Origin: Diatrype stigma
Taxonomy: Eukaryota > Ascomycota > Sordariomycetes > Xylariales > Diatrypaceae
Assembly (NCBI GenBank): GCA_022225965.2
Contig: JAKJXP020000081.1
Span: 166,684 to 230,683, forward strand
Direction of reading: 5' to 3'
Length of the DNA: 64,000 bases
Part shown: one piece after another, positions 50,572 to 62,262 of the stretch
How positions within the stretch are numbered: position 1 is the stretch's first letter
How the letters are laid out: every line of letters begins with the position of its first letter
Notes under the pieces: model-generated
Database searches by the model: none
What the model saw: only the letters and a program-made list of their open reading frames with translations
Told to the model about the DNA's origin: nothing
Made by a program: the position numbers and the translations under genes

Positions 50572-53199
50572 TTATGCTAAGTAGCCGAGCTCGTCATCAT
50601 CTAGACGCTCAAGGTATTCCTTGTCGAGGAGAATTTCAATGCACTTCTTGATGTCCCCAACTTTCGGGACAAATCGTGCTTTGATCTGACTGATACATTC
50701 GCTGACCAGCTGGGCGTGCTTCATCCGCTTTCGTGCCTTCATGATTCTGACGATAGCCGACTATAATGTCATATTAGTATGAAGCAAATAACATGCGGGG
50801 TTAGTAATTTATCCAACTTACTTGCAGAACCAGCTGGCGATCCTCCTCGATGTTCTTGTTTGTATCAGCTTCCTCCTGCTTTTGCTCGGTCTTGGTGCCA
50901 ACGTTCAGATTCACGCGGATCTTCTTGCTCTTGAAGTCGTAGTTGAGGTGGAACTTCTTGCCGGGACCAGGCTTATCCCCCTCCGGCTTCATCATGAGCA
51001 CTTTGGCCTTGCAAAGGATACCAAGGGCCGAATCCAACGCATCGTTAGTCAGCTGGGTTACGGACTGGATATCCTCGTACGTCTGGACATCCTTCTCATT
51101 GAATAGAAGAAGGACAGCCATCTGGTAGACGCTGACCTGGAAAGTATAAGGCGTCTTCTGGTTCTTGCAATATCCAGTCTTCACTTCGCCCTTGCAGAGT
51201 TGCCAGAGCCAGGTCAGCTTACGGCCCTCATGCTTGTTCTTGTAGAAACGGGAAAATTTGTCTAGGTCTGACTGGATCTCCGCAGGTGGGTTGAAGGTCG
51301 TGTTGGGAGCCGTCAACGGCCAGAAGCTAGTGCCAAGAATTGAGTACGTGGAATCGAGAGCTTGTTTCCCCGACTGAAGGGCCTTGGTGTGCTCCCGGAA
51401 TCCTGTATTCAAGTCTTTTGAGATTTGCATGTCTTGGAACATGCGCTGCAGTTTGTTGGTGTACTCGAAGCCACAAGCTTCTTTGAGTTTGCTGATCATG
51501 CTAGTCTCTGCGTCATCCGATGAGGAGTTGCTGTGTACCAGGCGTCTGGCAAGCATTCTCGAGTAGAACTTTTGGAAGACATCCTTATCCTCGATGTACT
51601 TAAAAACGGTCATGATTTGGGTCAGCGTGGCATCGAGTTCGGATTCCTCTACGCCAGTGCCGCTCTTCCGTAGCAGGACATCGGTGTACTTGGCAAGCAG
51701 CTCGGGGGACTTGTTAGAGCCTGCCTTGCAGATCTCGTTCCGGTTCACGAATTCGCGGCAAGCATTGTCTAGCGAGCGAGTAAATTCCGGCTCATCAGCA
51801 AAGGCACGCTTGACCAGGCCTTGATACTTGGTATGCGTCTCGAGCAATGCTTCCACATAAACCTTGGGCTCAAGCTTCTCGGCATCAGATGCAACCTTAG
51901 CGACAGCGGCAAGTCCAGCATTGCGCACATGCGTCTCGAATTTCTGCCGTAGCGGTTCTAAACCTTCGGGGATTCGGATTAGTAGGCTGTACATTCGCCC
52001 CATATCATCCTCCCGATCATTATCCAGCAGAACTTGAAACTCGTCTCTCAGCAGAGCTAGATGATCAGCAATCAAAGCTTTATTGCACGTCTTCTTCAGC
52101 GGTATCGCTATGTCGTTATGCAGGTACATCCGAACCCTCTCTTCTTCCTCGTTCAACCGGGTCTCGGCCTTCTTCATGTATTCGACTACGCTGTTCTCGG
52201 CGACGAATTGTTTCGACTCGGTAGCGTAGAACTCCTCGGTAGCGTTAAGGAAAGGTTTCTCGAAGTGGAATCTGTATATATCCAGGGTCGTCTTGGTAGC
52301 GTCATGCTCGTCTAGGCCCAAGGAAACGAAGGAATCCACGACCTGTTTGATTTGGCCATGTTCGATCGTCTCGCCGTTCCTCTGCTTCTCGACGAGCTTC
52401 AAAACAGCGGCCATGACCTTGTCGGAGACTTTGGTGAAGAATTCGGTGCGCCATTGGAAGAGGTGCAGAGTGTAGACGTCGTACGTGTGCTTCTTTCCCT
52501 CGTCCATCTCACGCTTAACCCAGTGGCGGTTGAGGTATCGGAATAGATGGTGAATGTACTTGGCGGCAATTGTGTAGCGGTCCCATTCTCTGATGTAGTA
52601 TGCTAAGAGGGCTTCGTCACTGTGCGTCTTGGACTGCTCATAAAGTTCGGCTAGGTGGTTATTCAAATATTCCTTAAGTTTTTTGTAAAGGTCCTCTCCG
52701 AGTAGGTGGGCTGATAGCTGGTCAGTAAACTAGTAACCACGAGATAAGGTCTGTATGAGTTTGGCTTTTACCTCCCCTATGTGCCGCGCCTACGGCACCT
52801 GTACTGCCGAGGCCAATAGCCTTCTGCGACGTGCAGAAGTTGTGGACGGCACTGCTATCACATTAGTTGCTGTATATGCAAACATCGTCAAGGACAAGCG
52901 TACGTATAAATACCCATGTACTATCGCGAACAGTTAGCATACTCGAAGATAGCAGGAGCTATGTAGTTACTTTGCGGGGGGCGGGGGAGCGGGGGGTTAC
53001 TGACAGTGGTCATGTCCATGCCATCTTGAAGGTTGATCATGATCCTGGAGATTCCTGCCTCTAGGTACTTCCATCTGCAAATCGGTAAGCATGTCGTCTA
53101 TTTGTAAGGCCGAGTGGTGACGTACGTCGCACCGATATCCTCCCGGTTAGGAGCCGGGGGCATCTCGATGACAGACCGCTGCGTAGCTACTTGAGACAT
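50572..53199 (-). CDS. cul1: Cullin-1 (SCF ubiquitin ligase scaffold, Cdc53/CulA)
   Basis: Six exons, 5' to 3': 53199-53126, 53074-53005, 52920-52904, 52851-52772, 52710-50822 and 50760-50572; 772 residues, the family size. Cullin-1 bridges Skp1/F-box receptors and the RING protein Rbx1. The N-terminus reads DIGATWKYLEAGISRIM, MTTYMGIYTAVHNFCTSQ and AHLLGEDLYKKLKEYL, typical of cullin-1. The large exon has FQKFYSRMLARRLV, SKLKEACGFEYTNKLQRMFQDM, the cullin-homology TFQVSVYQMAVLLLFN and a KIRVNLNV region. The C-terminal exon holds IVRIMKARKRMKHAQL, in which Lys718 is the expected NEDD8 acceptor, and ends LERLDDDELGYLA. The third exon is only 17 nt, yet it supplies the family residues YMGIYT, so it is well supported. 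Confidence 0.97.
52904..52920 (-). other. 17-nt microexon of cullin-1
   Basis: Bounded by a GCGATAG acceptor and a GTACGC donor, it contributes TACATGGGTATTTATAC. Both junctions give the frame reading MTT-YMGIYT-AVHNF, matching cullin-1 proteins. The downstream intron is 52 nt and the upstream one 84 nt. Confidence 0.88.
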
Positions 53200-54938
53200 C
53201 TTGCCAAGCTGGGCTACGGCGCTGGATGTTCGGTTGTAGTCGGCGAACTTGGATGGAGAAAGCCTCCAAGAGGTAGATGATAAAAGGATCGGTTGTTCGC
53301 AGGCTAGGGCGTGGAGGATGAGGTCCGGCTAGTAAAGGTGGGGGTTTTGGACATGCAACAGCAGGAAATGTAACAGCTGCCTGGCTGAGTTGTCAAAATG
53401 TCCGTCAATAGCTGTGGAGAGAAGAAGATCAGATCAGTCAGAGGCAACGCAGCTTAGGTTTGTATGTCGCGTCTTTTCTTGGAGATGGTGAAAGAGTGGC
53501 AGGAGTTAGAAGGTAGGACCAAAGCGCGTAGCTAAGTACTTCGGATGGGAAGTTAGGTTGAAGTAGCCGTCTGGATAGAGACCGTGAATTTGTTGGCCTA
53601 ACCTGACCTAGAAGACGAGCTGATATTGCCAACAATAGGTGCACCCTGGGAGGGGAGGGAGCGGAGGATGGCCAGGGAGTATTGACGTACAATATATCTT
53701 CACGACTACCTCTTGTTGGTAATCCTACTGTTGGTGCCGTTGTGGAATGACGAGGGTGGTACGAGATGCCTCAAGATAAGACGAAAAGAGGCAAGCAGGC
53801 ACCTGCAGTTGGCACATACACCCACCAGGAAACGAAGGACTCCGAAGTACTAGAAACCAGTCGTATGGGCGAGGAAAGAAATCAAATAACTGGACTTGTG
53901 GTCGAATGCAGAATCGGAGATTGAGGAGGCGAAACTCAACCGCCGCTCAAAAAAATGGTAAAGGATGATCAAGTACAAGTATGATGATGTTGACCGAGTC
54001 GTCGAGGCCGTTCGACTCTTTGCTGTCAGGCGGCAGTGTATCACCTAGAGGCTAGCGAGGTCAGTACCTAACGCGAAGGTGCTAAGTCCGAATGGAGAAC
54101 CACCCGGGCAGGCCAGGCCAAAGAATCCACTAGTTGGCTACAAGTAAATCCGAGGGTGCGTCTTGAACAGTAGGATTGCTTAGGTACTAGGTAGTAGTTA
54201 GGCGGGCCGACAGCAAGCGGCACCGAAACCTTTAACATAGTTGGTACATACTACCTAGGTATGTACTATACATACATACATCCCAGTCATACGTGTATAC
54301 TACATATATGTATATGTACATAGAGGCAGTTACATCCCATTGTGTTGAAACCTGGAAGTAGTGGATCCAAGGAAAGATATAATAATAATAGGGCCTTAGG
54401 AATAAAGGGCTCCAACAGACAATAGAAATACTTCCGTATGCAAGCTGGCAGGCTGGCAAACGGCTTACAGATAAATCCTTTCCTCCAAGGCTTTTTCTTT
54501 TCCCTTTACTAAAAAGAGTCCAGATAACTACCATCAGTAATCCTATTGAGTACAGCTACGTAATCATTTGGGTCCAAAAGGAACCTGAAAGCACACCTGC
54601 ATAGGTCCTTCTTGGAAGCACTCTTGGAAGCACTCCTGGAAGCACCGAGCTTCGGATTGCAACTAAGGCCTCATACTATATATATCGATCATGTCTTTCT
54701 CACAAATCGTGGCTTCAGCAAAACACACCTGCTGCCCACATCCTCTACCTAGCCACCCATCAAGTGAAGTAAGGTCCAGCCGGCAATACCTTAGGTAAAT
54801 TAATACCTACATACTAGGTAGGTGGTCATGCAATAATCACAAGGGATACGATGCTACCATATCCTCATGATTCCGTATTATACATTCATTAAACACTAGG
54901 TACTGGGCAGTCGAACGAAGCCTCTCCATATAGTCCGA
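53200..54938. other. Spacer holding the cullin-1 promoter
   Basis: No gene supported. It lies upstream of cullin-1 and downstream of the SRF1-like gene, both on the minus strand. TAGGTA and TATGTAC words are dense at about 54180-54320, and AT-rich DNA with further TAGGTA words fills about 54660-54900. CTTGGAAGCACT is repeated at about 54609-54644. Confidence 0.55.
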
Positions 54939-55991
54939 TCACTTCACCCGGGCTTCATCGTCCAACCCGCCCAGCTTCTCGGCCAGCCTGAAGACACTGA
55001 TAGTGAAGTTCAGAATCCATGAAATCAACCCGACCAGCATGAGAGCTGCCAACGCCTGTGCCAACCGCTTATTGGTTATCTCCTCCACTGTCGACGACTT
55101 TCCCGTATGATAGACCAGCGCTTCGAACGCCAACGCCGTACTAGCGGATTTGAACGCAATGAAGATGACGTCGAGCAGCGTGAGCGATACCTTCTGGCCG
55201 GGCTGCCGCAATCCCAGCGGCTTCCCTGTGTATTCATCCCACGTCATATATACAATGTAGGGTATTGCCACCGAATCGATGATGATAGCGATCGTAGACT
55301 GTGACGTTTCGTAACTCGTGGAAATGAGCGGGTCTTTCTCTCTTTTGAACATGTTGACCGCAACAACAAGAGCGGATAGTGTGGTTATTAGAACGGTGAG
55401 ACGGAAAATAAGAGGCGCGATGGGGTGTCGCAGCACGAAGTCCTTGAAACTTTCAAAGAACGTCTTCTTCCTCGACCGCCTCCGCGCCATAGTGTCCAGA
55501 GGGTGAATGGGCATCCGGACAGGCCTCTCGAGCCCGGGCATCTGTTGTTGCAGGACTTCGTGGGGGACAACCTCGTGCTCCACCTCGGGATCTAGTCCGT
55601 AAGCGGAGGAACGTATGAATTCTCGCCATCGTGTGTAAGGGTCCTCGTGAGGGTCCCGGTATCCCAAGCCCATAATAACGGGGTCCGCGGTCCGCAAGTG
55701 GTCCCATCGTCTCCCGGGCTTGTCTGCGCGCTTTCTCAAAAATACGGGCAAGCGGGAGACGTGGTCGTACTTCTCATCTACCCATTCCACATACCCATCC
55801 TTAGAAACCCTCCGCTTGAGCTTATGAGTGCCCTTGCCGGAGTCTGAACGGGCTGCTGGTGCTGGAGCATCTGGCTCCTCCTGCGCTGCTGGTCGATGCT
55901 GTTTGGGGAGGTCTCCGTGGACTTCGGGGTTGTAAATTTCAACCCATGCAGGCACAGTCCGCCTTAACGGATTGCGGTCAGCATGTGCCAT
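54939..55991 (-). CDS. SRF1-like membrane protein (putative phospholipase D regulator)
   Basis: Single exon, 350 residues. The N-terminal half is polar, with PAWVEIYNPE, VEWVDEKYDHVSRLP, KPGRRWDHLRTADPVIMGLGYRDP and PYTRWREFIRSSAYG. A basic cluster ARRRSRKKTFF (169-179) precedes four hydrophobic segments at about 192-214, 232-250, 268-294 and 309-335. This layout and the WDHLR..DP..GYRDP..PYTRWREFI block match fungal proteins annotated as SRF1, a regulator of the phospholipase D Spo14 in yeast. The name rests on my memory of that family and the function is inferred. It is an integral membrane protein in any case. The start was chosen at the first ATG of the frame. Confidence 0.72.
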   Translation of the reverse strand: MAHADRNPLRRTVPAWVEIYNPEVHGDLPKQHRPAAQEEPDAPAPAARSDSGKGTHKLKRRVSKDGYVEWVDEKYDHVSRLPVFLRKRADKPGRRWDHLRTADPVIMGLGYRDPHEDPYTRWREFIRSSAYGLDPEVEHEVVPHEVLQQQMPGLERPVRMPIHPLDTMARRRSRKKTFFESFKDFVLRHPIAPLIFRLTVLITTLSALVVAVNMFKREKDPLISTSYETSQSTIAIIIDSVAIPYIVYMTWDEYTGKPLGLRQPGQKVSLTLLDVIFIAFKSASTALAFEALVYHTGKSSTVEEITNKRLAQALAALMLVGLISWILNFTISVFRLAEKLGGLDDEARVK

Positions 55992-57697
55992 TACAGCCTG
56001 ATTCGCGAATTCCCTGCCTAGGTAGATAAAGCCCTGGGTGCTACAGGTTTATGCGACGGGTGATAAGAGGGCGAAGGTAGAAGTGGGTTTCCCCCGATGA
56101 ACTCCGGAGTCCCCGACACTGAAAATTATGTTGTCCTACTTCGTACTACTTCGTAGCATATGACTACTACGGAATTCGCCTCAGTAGCTCGAAGCATTAG
56201 GGATTGCGGAGTAGTATAGGGTATAAAAATGGATATATGAAGTAGTGAACGTGAATTCTAACTAGAGTGAGCAAGCCGGTTTCAATCCATGAACTGCCTG
56301 CTCTAATCAAGTAGAAGGTAGGAGTTTATGAAAGAAGTAGGTATCTCATAATACACGAAGCGAAAGAATAACTGTAAGAATGGCATGGACAGACTACTCG
56401 GTCGCACCACCGACGTCGACGCAAACACCTAGGCTCGACCTCTGGCGAATGTCGGAGCAGTGAGGGGAGAGGCGCGAGGTGAGGTGACGAGGTGAGGTTT
56501 GCGGCGCAAATTAACTAAAATAAGACCCGGGGAGATTGACGTTCTGGGGGTGACCGGGATGTTTTAATCAACTTCCAGGGGACGGCAGGCGCTGATGATG
56601 GTACCTAGGTACTGACTGATTGGTTGCTTGTTTTGTTTATTAAGATGGTCCTTTTTCTTATGTAGGGATCGTATGTATGGTCCATGGAGTATGTATATAC
56701 ATACACACTTAGTATTCTCCACTGAGCCCGTCTGGGAGCGCTCCGTTATCCTGAGGAGATGCGATGAGTCGAGTAGGTGTAGATTATAGATATCTAGATT
56801 CCCAGAATAGTAGATAGATTTCCGGCAGTTAGGACATTGTTTGGGAAATCAAGACTACGATCGATAGCGACGATAGGGTACCATTAACCTTGACCATCAA
56901 CAATGTACTCCCATGAACTAGCAGGTTTAAGATCTAAGACTTGCATATGAAATTTTAGCTACAGTTGGCTAGGCACGTGCTGGGTACCTAGTTACTACCT
57001 ACGAGATGGAGATGCACTTAGTGGGTTACCCAATGTTGCCTGTTTCCTGTGTGGTTGACTGACTACCTAGTGGCTTAGGCACCAGTCCCAGCCGTCCCAG
57101 CCACATACTATTGACTGGTGTGTATCCAATGTAGGTACCTATGTACTATATATGTATGTACATATGTAGGTACCTGATAGGGCTCCACCTACAGAGTGAC
57201 TATGTACATACAGCACTAGCATAGCAGTGCCGGGCTGCCACCCTGCAGGCCGTCCACTGCGTCATCCTCGCCTCTGCTCTGGAATCCTACGCACATGTGC
57301 ATGGTTGATGGTTGAGAACTTCAACCAAATTGGACTAGAAGAAGCCAGGCCTCCAAGCTAGGCCAGAATGCGAAAAGTACGTAACGACGAATTGCATCGA
57401 CTGCAGCCCTCCCAACGTCACCTTTTTGCACCAGCATCTCCATGATCTCCAGGGTCTCCAGCAACAATTTTGCTCCCCCTCGATTCTTCGTGACACCTTC
57501 TTCTCTATACTTCGCTCAAAATGATCTGATCTCTACGTCGCTTCTAACCGTCGGATTAGGAAGACCAAGCAAGCTGGTAGTTACCTGTGGTGGTGGATGC
57601 AGCCTCGGCTAACAAACGTCATAACCAACCCCAACATCTCCTCTATCGCGCCGTTGCGCAAGCCAGGCGGGCGGAATCCCGACTTTCGATCGCAAAC
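55992..57697. other. Divergent promoter region
   Basis: The SRF1-like gene (-) and the KHE-related gene (+) are transcribed away from each other across this 1.7 kb, so it should hold both promoters. Seen are a GAGGTGAGGTGA-type repeat at about 56464-56500 and imperfect inverted GGTACCTATGTAC words at about 57133-57175. No coding frame of note. Confidence 0.55.
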
Positions 57698-58604
57698 ATG
57701 AGGCTCTTCCTCTTACCCATCTCGACGAAGCGCACTCTCCTATATTGCCAGAAGATACAAGTCCTGCCCACGGCCAAACAGACGTTGGTCGAGAGGACCA
57801 CGGTGAAAGCCACGAAGCTGTGGACCGACTGGGAGAAGAAAGAAAGCGGCTGGCAGAAGAAGGTGGTTGACTATGGAAATGCTGCGCTGCGCAGGATACC
57901 TTACGAGGAATGGGGCCTGAAGTCGGTGCCCCCATTGTCCACTCGGCGGAGAGAGGAGGAGATACTGGGGCATGACAAGAACGTCCTCATCTTCCCCCGG
58001 ACTGTCATTCCTGAATCCAAGGCCCTCAATGTGCTCAAGACGCTCGGGACTGAGCGACAAGCATTACACAAGTCTCGGTTAATATGGTGCTTCATCGGCA
58101 TGCCCATCAGCGCTCCCTTTGCGCTTGTCCCTATGTAAGTTATCATCCGCGGAAGACGGCTGTGATTATCCAAGATGCATTGCTAATGGGCCTCTTTGCA
58201 GAATACCGAACCTCCCTTTCTTCTACCTGGTTTTCAGGGCGTGGTCCCATTGGCGTGCGTTCGCTGGTGGCCAACACATACAATTCCTCGTGGACAAGCG
58301 CCTCCTCTCGATAGCGCCATCCCCCCTATTAGACGCGATATACCCACATCTGCTGCCTTCCTCTTCTCCGTCTCCCTCTTCAGAAACTGCCGAAACGAAG
58401 GAGCCAGGCCCGCCGCCGTCTAGCGGTGATGACAAGACAGCCGGAGATGAACAGATGCTGCTTACACAGGAAAATGGGAGACAGCTCGTTCAGGTCTTGG
58501 ATATCCCGGAACTCGAAATCGAACTCGAAAGAGCGATCTGGCAGGTAGAGAAGGCCATCAGCGAGCAGAAGGAAGCCCAGCTTGACAAGCAGAAAAAACA
58601 ATAA
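57698..58604 (+). CDS. Mitochondrial K+/H+ exchange-related protein (Mit_KHE1 family)
   Basis: Two exons, 57698-58134 and 58202-58604, 279 residues. The start was set at MRLFLLPISTKR, the usual N-terminus of the family; longer frames upstream lack support. Blocks seen: KKESGWQKKVVDYGNAALRR, RIPYEEWGLKSVP, VIPESKALNVL, then two adjacent hydrophobic segments at about 128-146 (LIWCFIGMPISAPFALVP) and 149-163 (IPNLPFFYLVFRAWS), followed by HWRAFAGG. The C-terminus is acidic and helical. In yeast related proteins (YDL183c, Mrs7/Ylh47 pathway) are linked to potassium/proton exchange across the inner mitochondrial membrane. The family match is from memory of these blocks. The exact transport role is not shown by sequence. 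Confidence 0.83.
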
Positions 58605-59021
58605 CGACAGACAGTAGACTCAATTCAGTCAATACTGTCTTGTAGTATCAACCGGCCTGGAGTAGTCATCCTTCGGGAAACTGAGTAGCGCAATGGCTGG
58701 GGGCGACTGTATACTTTAGGTCAGCCGGGTTTATGACGATATATTACGCGATGATGCAACGATATATGATGAGCTAGGTACAATGGTTATGGTGGTCTGT
58801 ATCAACACGGAAGAAAAAAGGAGGTTCACGTCATGAAGCATAGAGCAGGTGTCAATAGGCAGGTAGGCAGGCAGGCAGGCAGGCAGAACTTGAGCGGGAT
58901 CTCAACCAAATGAATAGACGAACGATATCCCCCTAACCCCAAAACACACAACACGCTATCCAGATTACCATCAGTCCCTCTAATAATTAAGTATTCGATA
59001 TTTCTCATTGCTTCCATGCTT
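58605..59021. other. Short spacer between convergent genes
   Basis: Contains an AGGC tetramer run at about 58857-58886 and presumably both 3' ends. Nothing else seen. Confidence 0.6.
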
Positions 59022-59981
59022 TCATGAACGGGCTCCGGCAACTCCCACTCCAACTCCAATGACAGCAGAGCGGCTGGCCATCTGGACGACAGACCAAGTC
59101 CCGACGGCGCACAGGAGCCCCATGACGACCACCATACGCCGCACCGTCACAACCCCGGAGCACCACGACGAGGACACCGACGACATCCACGACCCCGTCC
59201 CCCGCTCCGGCGGCTCCTCTCCCAAGAAGCCCATCTCGCCCTTCAGGAACGCCTTCTCGTCGGCGCGGTATGCCTGTTTCTCCATATCGACGGAGACGCC
59301 CGGCACCGACCCCGGCTTATCATTCGCCGATGGGGGTAGTGCTGCTGCCGGCTTTGTTGATGTCATCGTTGTTGTCGTCGGTGGTAGTGGCGGTAGTTTC
59401 TTCTCCCCGAACCCGATCGCCCCGGCGGAATTCTCGCTCCAGAACCGATAGGGCGGGGTCGGCGTCGTTGTCGCTGTCGTCGTCATCGTTGTCGTTGTAG
59501 TTGTCGTAGTCGTGGTCGTCGTCACATCTCCTTTCGCCGCCACCACCGCCGCCGCCGCCGCCATCATTCCGTCGTAATGGGTATGCGTATGCGTAGTGGC
59601 AATGATCCCTTGGAACCCCCCTTGGTTCCCGTTTTGGCCATAGCCATAGCCGTCCCGAGAGGGCGGCCGCGGGATCCCGCCACCGTTGCTATCGTCACTG
59701 CCGCCGTTGCCGTTGCTATCACCACTACTGCTGCTACCACTCCGCAGCGCTATCGACTGGCGGCGGGCGACGGCGGCCTTGTGCCTCAGGAGGCGCTGCG
59801 TCGGGCTCAGCGAGCCCCCGCCGACGGTCGGCCTCCGGCCGCCATTCACGGAGAGGGCCGTTTGGCTGCTGGGCCGCCGCCACCCGCTTCCGGGGCGAGG
59901 CCAGGCCGGGTCCTGTTTTGAAGGATTCAGAGGTGAGGGTATAGGCGGTGTGTAGCGGTTTGTGTTTGTCTTTGAGGACAT
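59022..59981 (-). CDS. Low-complexity single-pass membrane protein, function unknown
   Basis: Single exon, 319 residues. The N-terminus (MSSKTNTNRYTPPIPSPLNP and LSPTQRLLRHKAAVARRQS) resembles uncharacterised ascomycete proteins. Central tracts are compositionally extreme: Ser/Gly/Asn-rich about 80-110, poly-Ala near 140 and a run of about a dozen Thr near 155, from ACN codon repeats at about 59470-59525. The C-terminal part has EKQAYRADEKAFLKGEMGFLGEEPP, a moderately conserved-looking block, then one hydrophobic segment (MVVVMGLLCAVGTWSVVQMA, about 285-304). No start ambiguity: the first ATG is at the conserved N-terminus. A cytosolic-tail membrane protein is plausible; no function can be named. 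Confidence 0.68.
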   Translation of the reverse strand: MSSKTNTNRYTPPIPSPLNPSKQDPAWPRPGSGWRRPSSQTALSVNGGRRPTVGGGSLSPTQRLLRHKAAVARRQSIALRSGSSSSGDSNGNGGSDDSNGGGIPRPPSRDGYGYGQNGNQGGFQGIIATTHTHTHYDGMMAAAAAVVAAKGDVTTTTTTTTTTTTMTTTATTTPTPPYRFWSENSAGAIGFGEKKLPPLPPTTTTMTSTKPAAALPPSANDKPGSVPGVSVDMEKQAYRADEKAFLKGEMGFLGEEPPERGTGSWMSSVSSSWCSGVVTVRRMVVVMGLLCAVGTWSVVQMASRSAVIGVGVGVAGARS

Positions 59982-62262
59982 AGTGTGATAGTATTGTATT
60001 TGTACCTGGCTAGATGGATGGGCAAACTACTAAATGCTTGATAAACAAATGTAGGCAGCGTGCAAGTGCAGTGCAGTGCAGTGCAGTGTGCGTGTGCAGA
60101 GGAAATCAGTCCCTGCTGTGGGCAGAAGAGGAGAAGGGGGGTCTCAACTACTAAGGCGCCACGGGTAGAATGGTTGCACGACGGAACTGTGTAACTACAT
60201 GAGACAAGATGGAGACAAGATGGCGGCGGGTTTTGGTGGCATTGACGGTCAGCTGGCGAATTCTGATGTCAAAGGGAAGAAAAAGAAGAGGAAAGGATGA
60301 AAAGAGAGAGACAAGCTGGTTGTCGGTCGGTCTTTGACCGGCTCTCCTCTTCCTTCGAAGATCGCAACGCCACTCCATTGTCTTAGAACAGTAATTAGGA
60401 TTTAGCTCGGCTTAGGTCAGGGAAAGAGCAGAGCGACACTTGGGCGAGGCTGAATGGGGGTCTGGACCGAGGAATCAACGTCCTGTCTCGTCCGTGTCTT
60501 ACCCCCTCGGGAGGCACCGAACGTCACTTATCAGCCTATCAACCGCGCTGTCCAACGTGCAACCTGAGCTTGTCGCTAGACGAAATGAATCCGTCCGAAT
60601 AGAGCCGGAGTTCGGGGGTCAGCGCACGGGGAACGTAGGCACTAAAGAATAGGCGTAATCAAACCCAAGTCATTGTTGCTCAGGAAACCCCGATATATAA
60701 AAAATGCACGCCGACGTCCTATCAAATAAGTAAAGACTCGCCCCTCAACCCAGTCAGGGGCGGGTTTACTTTACGTACTTGGCCAATGTCGACACACGGT
60801 GCGATCACAAGGCCAACTAGCAATCAATTGCGCGTCAATTGCTTACGACTCAATGGCTCAGCAGGGAGGAAAACATGACGCCGATACCTTGAGCGCCCTT
60901 GCCTCTGGTCAGACAAGTAAGCCCGGTACCCGAGTCTTGGAGATGGCTTGTGATATCTTTCTCGACACGTCCGACGACACACGCAACGACTGTGTGGTTC
61001 CATTATGTCCAGTGGGCACCTCGTGTGATCTCGTGGGCTGCTTTCAGAAGAAGGACTCACTTCATGACTACCTACTCACTCAGCCAAGACTCATTACTGT
61101 CCTTGCGTGTGTTTGCCTTCTTCACTTTCGAATAGGAACTGCGATGAAATGCAGGGTCCTGGAAGGTGTATATAAGAAAGCACAACGGGGAACAAACCGC
61201 TCAACTCGAAAACAAGCAGACCAAGCCTCCGCGGTTCCTCCAGTAGGCCATTTCTAGTTGTTAACAGTAGCGTGAGCAACCGATCGTTGCATGCCGAAGC
61301 CAATGCGGAGGGGGTTGGGGAGGCTGAACCCGAAAGAAAGAACATGGCACCATTGCCTGCCTCTTACGGCTATTCATCAGGTCAGACCTAGATGGGGGCA
61401 GAACATGATATTGACATCCAAGGGTAGATTGAACTTATTGAAAGCATCAGCAACAAATGCCAGTAAGAATGGTTGATTGCGACCGGCTCGCAACTAGCTC
61501 TGATTTCGGCTTGGATTTGGGGATGATGTTGGGCTTACTACGTCACGAAGTTATCCGCTCCTTAAGGGGGCGCCACGATTTGACGAGACATATGTGCATA
61601 TGACTTTTCCCGCTTCTGCACGGCGTGCCTGTGGGTGGTGGTGCCAAGCTCGTTCCGGGAGATCAGGGGGCCGGCTGTTATGATACGACCCCGTCCGAGG
61701 GTATCGGGTTCCCGTTAGACTCAACGCCGCATGCTACGATTGGCTTCACGCATGAAAATTCACTTGGCCAAGATTCAGGCAGCGCTGAGATGCCCAGATC
61801 TCTGAGTGACTATACTCCTCAGCCCAGGCAGGAACCGCCGGCCGGAGTTCCATGATTCCTTGGGACTACGTCAAGTCGTGATCACTGATTATATTGAAAG
61901 ACGGTTCGATATATAAGCCCCAACATCAGAAGCCTGTGGTCCAGATCATGCATTTGCTTTGGCCCATTTTACTTCCATCTCTCGTTCATCCACTCACTCG
62001 GACCATAACGTTCTCTTTCCACAGAGGTAAGCCCTCATCGACATCATTCCAGTCTACCATTTGCTAACACTTAGCTGCTAGCTGTGCTCTTATCTTTAGC
62101 TTCTTATACGTATACCGTTTGAAAGTAAGTGCAGTGCTCTTTACAACATTGGTGATGCCCCCGTGCTTCGGTGCACTGACATGGGCTTTAGCGGATACAT
62201 TTTATAACAATACATTGATTTAATACTGAGACCCGACCTATTACGAGAAACGTTAAGACAAT
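59982..62262. other. Divergent intergenic region, no gene supported
   Basis: Upstream of both the minus-strand low-complexity gene and the secreted repeat gene. GTGCA pentamers occupy about 60066-60088. Frames at 60799-61257 and 61625-61855 (+) were considered and not accepted. The last 300 bases carry GTAAG donors (62027, 62123), so a 5' untranslated intron is possible for the secreted gene. Confidence 0.5.

Noticed and set aside
60799..61257. 152-codon plus-strand frame upstream of the secreted repeat gene
   Set aside because: No family resemblance, no flanking exons, and competing frames of similar length on the other strand. Probably chance.
61625..61855. Short plus-strand frame with protein-like composition (Gly, Pro, Ser, Asp)
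   Set aside because: It lacks an ATG and has no upstream exon that joins cleanly. It could be a relic but nothing supports it.
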